A stretch of 64,000 nt of DNA from Clostridiales bacterium. Lineage in GTDB: Bacteria; Bacillota; Clostridia; Christensenellales; Pumilibacteraceae. The first letter of the stretch is position 1. Each line of letters begins with the position of its first letter. The stretch spans positions 22,052 to 86,051 of the forward strand of contig DQGD01000008.1 in assembly GCA_003533505.1 (NCBI GenBank), read 5' to 3'. Positions 58,334 to 64,000 of this stretch are shown here, in pieces. Position numbers and translations under genes: made by a program. The notes beneath the pieces are model-generated. The model was not told the origin of the DNA. It saw nothing but the letters and a program-made list of their open reading frames with translations, and did not search any database.

Positions 58334-58349
58334 TGTTTACGGAGCAATT

Positions 58350-58769
58350 ATGAGAAAGACAGCGAGAGAAAACGCATTCAAGCTTACGTTCGAGCAGCTT
58401 ATCGGCGGCGCGAGAAACGAACTTACTTACAACGCGCTTACCTCCGGGTTTAACGAGGAGGACAAGCTTTATCTGGATACACTTCTTGACGGGGTGACGA
58501 GTGAAAAGGCTTTTTTGACGAAAACGATAGCGAGCTTCGCTCGCGGCTTCACGGCGGAGCGTATTTACAAAATCGATTTGGCGATACTTCTTATTGCGAC
58601 GTATGAAATCCTGTTTTTGCCCGACGTTCCCGATAAAGTTTCGGTAAACGAAGCCGTAGAACTAGCAAAGACGTATTCTACCGACAACAGCCCGTCGTTT
58701 ATAAACGGCGTTCTGGCTTCCGTTATCAAGGAAAAGGAGAATCTTCTCAATGAGCGCAACGAGGATTGA
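58350..58769 (+). CDS. nusB: Transcription antitermination protein NusB
   Basis: 139-residue all-helical NusB, which with NusE (S10) binds boxA in rRNA transcripts. RENAFKLTFEQLIGG is the start signature; IYKIDLAILLIATYEILFLPDVP and VSVNEAVELAKTYSTDNSPSFINGVL are the family C-terminal motif. Start ATG at 58350 with GGAG nine bases upstream. Overlaps folD by 20 bases. Confidence 0.95.
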   Translation: MRKTARENAFKLTFEQLIGGARNELTYNALTSGFNEEDKLYLDTLLDGVTSEKAFLTKTIASFARGFTAERIYKIDLAILLIATYEILFLPDVPDKVSVNEAVELAKTYSTDNSPSFINGVLASVIKEKENLLNERNED

Positions 58770-59604
58770 CGGAAAACTGCTGGCAGCTCGACTCCGCGGC
58801 GAAATTAAAATCGACGCAGAGAAGTTCGAGCGCGACTACGGCAGGAAAATCGGACTTGCCGTGATACTTGCAGGCGAAAACCCGGCAAGCAAGGTTTACG
58901 TTCGCAATAAAATTAAGGCGTGTGAAGAAACGGGTATAAAGTCGATGGAATATTATCTCCCCGACAGCGTTTCGACCGACGAACTTGTAGAGCTGGTTAA
59001 GACGCTTAATGCCGACGAAAGCGTCGACGGATTGCTGGTTCAGCTTCCGTTGCCCGTGGGCGTCGACGAGAAAGCGGTTTTGGGCGCGGTTACGCCCGAA
59101 AAGGATGTGGACGGATTTCACGCCGTGAACGCAGGCAATCTTCTGCTCGGCAATCCGTGCCTTGCCGCATGCACGCCGTCGGGAATTATGGAGCTGATAA
59201 AGAGCACGGGCACGACGATTTCCGGCAAGCATGCCGTCGTTGTGGGCAGAAGCAATATCGTCGGGAAGCCGATTGCGCTTATGCTGCTCGGCGAAAACGC
59301 AACCGTTACGATTTGTCATTCGAGGACGCAAAATCTTGCTTCCTACACGCGCGAAGCCGATATTCTGGTTGTTGCGATAGGTAAGAAAGAGTTTATAACG
59401 GGCGATATGATTAAACAAGGCTCGATTGTTATCGACGTCGGTATGAATCGCGAGGACGGCAAGCTTTACGGCGATGTCGAATACGCTTCGGCTTCGGAGA
59501 AGGCTGCGTATATAACGCCCGTTCCCGGCGGTGTCGGACCAATGACGATAACGATGCTGCTTAAAAATACCGTCAAGGCGGCATATTTTGGAAAGAAGCA
59601 ATAA
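58750..59604 (+). CDS. folD: Bifunctional methylenetetrahydrofolate dehydrogenase / cyclohydrolase
   Basis: 284-residue FolD, interconverting methylene-THF and formyl-THF with NADP. The catalytic YVRNKIKACEETGI lysine motif, QLPLPVGVDE, KDVDGFHAVNAG, VVVGRSNIVGKP and TPVPGGVGPMTI are all present. ATG overlaps nusB with AAGGAG upstream. It supplies the formyl donor used by Fmt in this window. xseA starts within its last codons. Confidence 0.97.
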   Translation: MSATRIDGKLLAARLRGEIKIDAEKFERDYGRKIGLAVILAGENPASKVYVRNKIKACEETGIKSMEYYLPDSVSTDELVELVKTLNADESVDGLLVQLPLPVGVDEKAVLGAVTPEKDVDGFHAVNAGNLLLGNPCLAACTPSGIMELIKSTGTTISGKHAVVVGRSNIVGKPIALMLLGENATVTICHSRTQNLASYTREADILVVAIGKKEFITGDMIKQGSIVIDVGMNREDGKLYGDVEYASASEKAAYITPVPGGVGPMTITMLLKNTVKAAYFGKKQ

Positions 59605-60847
59605 ACTTTCGGTCACACAACTGAATAACTACATCAAGGGCGTTTTTGACGACGAGCTGATTTTGAAAAATATTGCCGTGTTCGGCGAGGTTTACGAATG
59701 TTCGAGCTCGGGCGGAAACTTGTTTTTTACGCTCAAGGACGAGGACAGCATATTACGATGCGTGCGCTTCGGCGGCGGTTATTCTCCGCCAATCGGAGAA
59801 ACCGTTACCGTCGTCGGTTCGGTGGATTACTATGTAAAGGGTAATCGCGTTTCGTTTGTGGCGAAAAGCGTCGAGCCGTTTGGCGAGGGCACGCTGAAAC
59901 GTAAGCTCAGAGAGCTATACGAGCGACTGAAAGCGGACGGCGCGTTCGACAATCGACCGCCGTTGCCGAAATTTATTCGCCGTGTGGCAATAATCACCAG
60001 CGAAACGGGCGCGGTTATTCATGACTTTCTGTCGGTAATAAGAAAAAGTCACGCCTATATAGACGTGGTTTTATACCCTGTAAGGGTGCAGGGCGATGGT
60101 GCGAGTAATGAAATTGCCGACGCCGTCAAAGAAGCGAGCCTGAGCGATTGCGATGTCATCGTCGTCGCTCGCGGCGGCGGCTCCAATACCGACCTCGACG
60201 CATTCAACGAGGAAAACGTCGCTCGCGCGGTGTCCGCTTCGCAGGTGCCCGTAATCTCGGCGGTCGGACACCAGGTCGATTATACGCTATGCGACTACGC
60301 TGCGTCGCTGAGAGCCGGTACGCCGTCGATAGCCGGAGAAAACGTGTGCAGAATAAACGAAGCGTTTATTGCGAGGTTCTACGATTGCCTGGCAAAAATG
60401 GACGGAGCGATTACCGCAATCTATCGGAAAAATCGTGTGCGAGCATGCTATGCCGCGAAACGACTTACCGACGACGCGTTCACGGCATTTTACGGCGGCA
60501 GGCTGAAACTGAACAACTATGCTAGAAGACTTACGACGCTTGCAAAGGAAAAAGAAGAGCTTGCGCGGCGCAACGTGTCGGCGCTGATGAGCAAAACGGC
60601 TGATTTAGCCGAAAAAAGCTTATCGAGCTATAAGAACGCGCTTACGTTGCTGTCGGGGCGGTTGGACGCCGCAAGTCCTTTGAAAATAATTTCAAACGGT
60701 TATGCGAAGGTTTACCGCAACAATGTTCCGCTTGCTTCGGTCGGCGACGTCGCTAAGGGCGATGAGCTGGAGGTAGTGGTTGCCGACGGAATAATCGCGG
60801 CAAATGTCGTTAACACGCGTAAAAGCGTGATAAATAAAGGAGAGTAA
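59588..60847 (+). CDS. xseA: Exodeoxyribonuclease VII large subunit
   Basis: 419-residue catalytic subunit of ExoVII, degrading single-stranded DNA. The N-terminal OB fold starts KLSVTQLNNYIKGVFDDE. The catalytic core has ITSETGAVIHDF, VVARGGGSNTDLDAFNEE and SAVGHQVDYTLCDYAA, then a long coiled coil and the C-terminal LKIISNGYAKV. The start is TTG at 59588, overlapping folD by 17 bases. xseB follows two bases after the stop. Confidence 0.96.
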   Translation: MERSNKLSVTQLNNYIKGVFDDELILKNIAVFGEVYECSSSGGNLFFTLKDEDSILRCVRFGGGYSPPIGETVTVVGSVDYYVKGNRVSFVAKSVEPFGEGTLKRKLRELYERLKADGAFDNRPPLPKFIRRVAIITSETGAVIHDFLSVIRKSHAYIDVVLYPVRVQGDGASNEIADAVKEASLSDCDVIVVARGGGSNTDLDAFNEENVARAVSASQVPVISAVGHQVDYTLCDYAASLRAGTPSIAGENVCRINEAFIARFYDCLAKMDGAITAIYRKNRVRACYAAKRLTDDAFTAFYGGRLKLNNYARRLTTLAKEKEELARRNVSALMSKTADLAEKSLSSYKNALTLLSGRLDAASPLKIISNGYAKVYRNNVPLASVGDVAKGDELEVVVADGIIAANVVNTRKSVINKGE

Positions 60848-60848
60848 C

Positions 60849-61052
60849 ATGAATTACGAAAACTCGCTGAAAGAGCTTGAGGGCATCGTGAACAGGCTCG
60901 AAAACGAAAAACTTACGCTTGAAGAGGGCGTGGAGTTGTTTGAAAAAGGGGTAACTCTTACAAAGGAGTGCTTGACGGCGCTCGACGAATATAAGGGTAA
61001 AATTACGTCTATACGCGGTGAAGTGGACAAACTTCTTGCCGATAACGAGTGA
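60849..61052 (+). CDS. xseB: Exodeoxyribonuclease VII small subunit
   Basis: 67-residue helical protein that binds the XseA coiled coil. SLKELEGIVNRLENEKLTLE plus EGVELFEKGVTL is the XseB signature. Start ATG after AAAGGAG. ispA follows 11 bases later, the common xseA-xseB-ispA order. Confidence 0.96.
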   Translation: MNYENSLKELEGIVNRLENEKLTLEEGVELFEKGVTLTKECLTALDEYKGKITSIRGEVDKLLADNE

Positions 61053-61063
61053 GTGGAGTGATT

Positions 61064-61915
61064 ATGGACTATATTAAAGAGTATAACGATACATGTAAGC
61101 AATTTGAAGCGTATTTGTCTGCCGTTCTGGACGGTTCGGATTGTCCGAAATCGCTGAGAGAAACGATGAAATACAGCCTGTTCTCGGGCGGTAAACGCAT
61201 AAGACCGGTGCTCACCTTGCAAGCCTACAAGGCATTTGTGGGAAAAATCGACGACGCGGCATTGGAGCTTGCGGTCGCTGTCGAGCTTTTGCATACCTAT
61301 TCGCTCATACACGACGATTTGCCGTGTATGGACAACGACGACTATAGACGCGGCAAGCCCACTCTTCACAAAAAATTCGGCGAAGATATGGCGGTTCTTA
61401 CGGGCGACGCGCTTTTGACCGCCGCGTTTGAAAGGTATTTTGCGGCTGCCGCCATGAGCGCCGACAAGAATCGCATAGTCGAGGCAGGGTATGAGTTTGC
61501 ACGGCTTACGGGTCCCAGCGGTCTTATCGCCGGACAAGTAGGCGACCTCGCGTTCTGCAAAAAGCCGAAGAGGCACAAGCTGGACGAAATCGAATACATT
61601 TTTGCTCACAAGACGTGCGATTTGATTGTCGCTGCGGTAAAAACCGGCGCGCTGGCAGGCGGAGCGGACAGACAATCTGTTGCGGCTTTGGAGCAGTACG
61701 CGTATAATTTCGGGTTTGCGTTCCAGATTGCCGACGATTATCTTGACGGAAGCGACAGCGACGGCTGCTCGATTTTGAAAGTGGTCAGCCCTGACGAGGC
61801 AAGGAAAATGATTGCCGACTATACCGACCGCGCGATTTGCGCATTGAAAGACGTCAATGGAGAAGTCGGATTTTTCCGTGAATGCGCAATGAACGCGGCT
61901 AACCGCAAGGCTTAA
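61064..61915 (+). CDS. ispA: Farnesyl/geranyl diphosphate synthase (trans-polyprenyl synthase)
   Basis: 283-residue enzyme that condenses IPP units to short prenyl diphosphates. The first Asp-rich motif is LIHDDLPCMDNDDYRRG and the second is QIADDYLDGSDSDG; GGKRIRPVL and the KTCDLIVAAV Lys-Thr are also present. Short-chain (C10-C15) specificity is inferred from the family and from a DDLPCMDNDD insertion typical of IspA. ATG at 61064 with GGAG five bases upstream; the GTG at 61049, overlapping the xseB stop, is an alternative. Confidence 0.95.
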   Translation: MDYIKEYNDTCKQFEAYLSAVLDGSDCPKSLRETMKYSLFSGGKRIRPVLTLQAYKAFVGKIDDAALELAVAVELLHTYSLIHDDLPCMDNDDYRRGKPTLHKKFGEDMAVLTGDALLTAAFERYFAAAAMSADKNRIVEAGYEFARLTGPSGLIAGQVGDLAFCKKPKRHKLDEIEYIFAHKTCDLIVAAVKTGALAGGADRQSVAALEQYAYNFGFAFQIADDYLDGSDSDGCSILKVVSPDEARKMIADYTDRAICALKDVNGEVGFFRECAMNAANRKA

Positions 61916-61927
61916 GGACTGAAACGG

Positions 61928-63757
61928 TTGCCGAAAATTATCGAACAAGTTAATTCACCCGACGAGCTCAAAAAACTGAACATAAAAGAGCTCGGAGAGT
62001 ATGTGGATGAGGTGCGCGAACTTATTGTCGAGACGGTAAAGCGTCGCGGCGGTCATCTCGCGTCCAATTTGGGTACTGTCGAGCTTACCATTGCGCTTCA
62101 TTACGTTTTCGATTGTCCCACCGACAAGTTACTGTTCGACGTGGGACATCAGACCTATACGCATAAAATCATCACGGGGCGCAGAGATAAGTTTTCGGAG
62201 TTGAGAACGGACGGGGGCATAACGGGCTTCCCGAACGCCGACGAGAGCGATTGCGACGTCGTTACGACAGGGCATAGCAGTACGTCGCTTTCCGTAGGAC
62301 TCGGGCTCGCTCGTGCGCGCGACCTTGCCGGCGAAAAATACAATGTAGTTACGGTTATCGGCGACGGGGCGTTTACGGGAGGCATGACCTTCGAGGCGTT
62401 AAACGATATCGGCGCGCATAAGGAAAAGATGATAATCGTGCTTAACGACAATAAGATGTCGATTTCCAAAAACGTAGGCGCGTTTGCAGAGTACCTTTCG
62501 AAATTAAGACTGAGCAAGCGTTATAACACGATTAAGTACGACATAAAGAGAGGCGTGGGGGCGTTGCCGTTTTTCGGCGATAAAATCGTCGATTTTCTCG
62601 ACAAGGCTAAAGACGACGTCAAGGCTTCGCTGTTGCCCAACAAGTTTTTTGAAAATCTCGGTATAAAATACTACGGACCGTTTGACGGACACGAAATCGG
62701 CAGCTTGATTGACGTGCTTACCAGGCTGAAGAATAACAAGGGACCGGTGCTTTTGCACGTCGTTACAAACAAGGGCAACGGCGTAGAAGAGGTTATGGAG
62801 CAGCCGGACAAATACCATGGCGTAAGTCCGCACGCTGATGTTCCGTCACATGAAACTGCATTTTCTTCGGTTGTATCTAAGGAACTGTGTCGACTCGCCG
62901 CAAACGACAACAAAGTAATTGCCGTTACCGCAGCTATGTCAATAGGAACTGGGCTCAATGAATTTGCCGCGGCTTATCCCGACAGATATTTTGACGTGGG
63001 CATCGCAGAGGAGCACGCCGCCGCTATGTGCGCAGGTTTTGCGGCTTCGGGTTACAAGCCGTTTTTCGCAGTTTATTCGTCATTCTGGCAACGCGCGTTC
63101 GACCAGACGATTACCGATATTTGTATTGATAATCGTCCTGTCACTTTTCTTATCGACCATGCCGGGGCTGTAGGATGCGACGGTGTGACCCATCAGGGAG
63201 CATTCGACCTTGCCGCACTGTCTATGATTCCGAATATGACCGTTATGCAACCAAAGGACGGTGCAGAGCTTGCCGATATGATTTCTTTTGCCGCAAGCTA
63301 CAACGCGCCGCTCGCAATTCGCTATTCCAAGTCCTATGATTACGACTTTGACGAGCACACCGGCATTGAGTCGTTGAGATGGGAAAGACTTGCTTGTTCC
63401 GATTCCAATGTCATTGTTCTTGCCGTCGGCAATCGCGCAATAAAAGCTGCGCTCGGACTTCGCGGAGCGACGGTCGTGAACGCTCGCGTTGTAAAACCGC
63501 TTGACGTCGAATATCTCGACTCGCTTAACGACGGCGCTATCGTCATAACGGTTGAAGACGGAATTGTGCGCGGAGGCTTCGGCGAGAGCGTGCGAGCGTA
63601 TTTTTCTCAGAAGCGCAGAGCAATCGAAGTTGTAACAATAGGCTACGACGATAAGTTTATACAAACGCTTGACGAAATCAAAATTCTGGAAAGCGGAGGA
63701 CTTACCACCGACGCGTTGCGAAATAAGATTGCATTGGCGGGGATTGAATTAAAGTAG
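61928..63757 (+). CDS. dxs: 1-Deoxy-D-xylulose 5-phosphate synthase
   Basis: 609-residue thiamine diphosphate enzyme that starts the MEP pathway from pyruvate and glyceraldehyde 3-phosphate. GHLASNLGTVELTIALHYVF, DVGHQTYTHKIITGR and the ThDP motif GDGAFTGGMTFEALN (D near 146) with LNDNKMSIS are intact. DVGIAEEHAAAMCAG carries the catalytic Glu of the pyrimidine domain. The start is TTG at 61928, with AAGGA upstream. Directly after ispA; a terminator follows. Confidence 0.97.
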   Translation: MPKIIEQVNSPDELKKLNIKELGEYVDEVRELIVETVKRRGGHLASNLGTVELTIALHYVFDCPTDKLLFDVGHQTYTHKIITGRRDKFSELRTDGGITGFPNADESDCDVVTTGHSSTSLSVGLGLARARDLAGEKYNVVTVIGDGAFTGGMTFEALNDIGAHKEKMIIVLNDNKMSISKNVGAFAEYLSKLRLSKRYNTIKYDIKRGVGALPFFGDKIVDFLDKAKDDVKASLLPNKFFENLGIKYYGPFDGHEIGSLIDVLTRLKNNKGPVLLHVVTNKGNGVEEVMEQPDKYHGVSPHADVPSHETAFSSVVSKELCRLAANDNKVIAVTAAMSIGTGLNEFAAAYPDRYFDVGIAEEHAAAMCAGFAASGYKPFFAVYSSFWQRAFDQTITDICIDNRPVTFLIDHAGAVGCDGVTHQGAFDLAALSMIPNMTVMQPKDGAELADMISFAASYNAPLAIRYSKSYDYDFDEHTGIESLRWERLACSDSNVIVLAVGNRAIKAALGLRGATVVNARVVKPLDVEYLDSLNDGAIVITVEDGIVRGGFGESVRAYFSQKRRAIEVVTIGYDDKFIQTLDEIKILESGGLTTDALRNKIALAGIELK

Positions 63758-63778
63758 GAATTATTATATAGTAAGGGC

Positions 63779-63810
63779 GTGCCTCGACTTAACCGTCGGG
63801 GCGCTTTTTT
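63779..63810 (+). terminator. Terminator after dxs
   Basis: GTGCCTCGAC (63779-63788) pairs with GTCGGGGCGC (63795-63804), with two wobbles, around TTAACC, then six T. The remaining bases to 63931 hold no gene that I can support. Confidence 0.88.
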
Positions 63811-63931
63811 GTAAATTCGATAAATAAATATGGCGTTATGCGGAAAATTAAGAATTGGGAACAAGGAAGTGGAATACGATTATTGTGTTTGCACTTTTGT
63901 GAACGAAAATCATGAAAGTATTATTGAAAAC

Positions 63932-63959
63932 AAAAAAAACACCGGATACAACCGGTGTT
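63932..63959 (-). terminator. Terminator of the minus-strand tRNA
   Basis: On the minus strand, AACACCGG pairs with CCGGTGTT around TTGTAT, followed by a run of eight T. The stem begins at the last base of the tRNA's CCA end. Confidence 0.9.
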
Positions 63960-64000
63960 GGTGGACGATCGGGGGCTCGAACCCCGGACCCACTGATTAA
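63959..64000 (-). tRNA. 3' part of a tRNA, probably tRNA-Lys
   Basis: The minus strand shows the variable loop, T arm and acceptor end of a tRNA. The T stem is CGGGG/CCCCG around the loop TTCGAGC, followed by the acceptor strand ATCGTCC, discriminator A and encoded CCA. The fragment starts TTAATCAGTGGGTCC. Those first bases are the end of an anticodon loop, so the anticodon ends in TT. Together with discriminator A this fits tRNA-Lys better than tRNA-Asn (which usually has discriminator G). The anticodon's first base and the 5' half lie outside the window. Confidence 0.9.

Noticed and set aside
63830..64000. 56-codon + strand ORF ending GGSNPGPTD
   Set aside because: The C-terminal part is a translation of the antisense strand of the tRNA T arm, a well-known annotation artefact.
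1..64000. CRISPR arrays, insertion sequences, prophage or defence genes
   Set aside because: No repeated spacer-repeat pattern, no transposase or integrase and no terminal inverted repeats were seen. The gene order is conserved core chromosome.

Overview
The window reads as a core chromosomal segment of an endospore-forming Bacillota bacterium of the class Clostridia (base composition roughly half G+C by eye). The evidence is gene order and content. There is a complete spoIIIAA-AH operon, a 26-codon spoVM between thiN and an inverted rpmB, the uppS-cdsA-dxr-rseP-ispG-rimP-nusA-rnpM-ylxQ-infB-rbfA-nrnA-truB-ribF run, and a dnaK-dnaJ-prmA-rsmE-mtaB run. Almost every gene lies on the + strand. 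The exceptions are rpmB and a tRNA cut by the right edge. I see no insertion sequence, prophage, CRISPR array or defence island.

Layout. 1-6.3 kb: end of the chaperone operon (dnaK, dnaJ), then prmA-rsmE-mtaB-HIT with stop/start overlaps, then rpsU on its own strong promoter. 6.3-7.2 kb: the only sizeable gap, holding a promoter/terminator unit with a possible 29-residue basic peptide, followed by an unrecognised 146-residue protein. 7.2-23.8 kb: pcrA, ligA, an AIR-synthase-like protein, yicC, gmk, rpoZ, coaBC, priA, def, fmt, rsmB, rlmN, rsgA, rpe, thiN and spoVM. 23.9-28.6 kb: rpmB (minus strand), asp23, fakA/yloV, recG. 28.8-32.0 kb: an Rrf2 regulator with iscS and iscU, a small Cys-rich protein, ruvX, a DUF1292 protein. 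32-36 kb: rpsB, tsf, pyrH, frr, uppS. 36-42.2 kb: cdsA, dxr, rseP, ispG and a polC-like gene reduced to its N-terminal, OB and exonuclease domains. 42.4-50.4 kb: the rimP-to-ribF translation operon. 50.4-52.9 kb: an endonuclease IV-like protein, an M24 aminopeptidase, efp. 53.1-57.8 kb: spoIIIAA-AH. 57.9-63.8 kb: Asp23-family protein, nusB, folD, xseA, xseB, ispA, dxs. The right edge carries the 3' part of a probable tRNA-Lys on the minus strand.

How the genes fit together. Most encode translation, its RNA modification, DNA repair and the MEP isoprenoid pathway (dxs, dxr, ispG, ispA, uppS), which ends in undecaprenyl phosphate. Housekeeping sigma-A-type promoters are easy to find: many have a 17-bp spacer and several an extended -10. 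Two of them place the transcription start at or within a few bases of the start codon, so those mRNAs may be leaderless (ruvX and the AIR-synthase-like gene).

The most unusual item is the polC locus. The ORF ends after an intact DEDDh exonuclease, and the PHP and polymerase modules that normally complete PolC are absent. Other items worth attention are a cluster of DnaA-box matches upstream of recG, a candidate S2 leader RNA, the lack of the prpC-prkC pair between rlmN and rsgA, and the promoter/terminator unit at 6.4-6.6 kb. All calls come from reading the sequence; no database search was possible.
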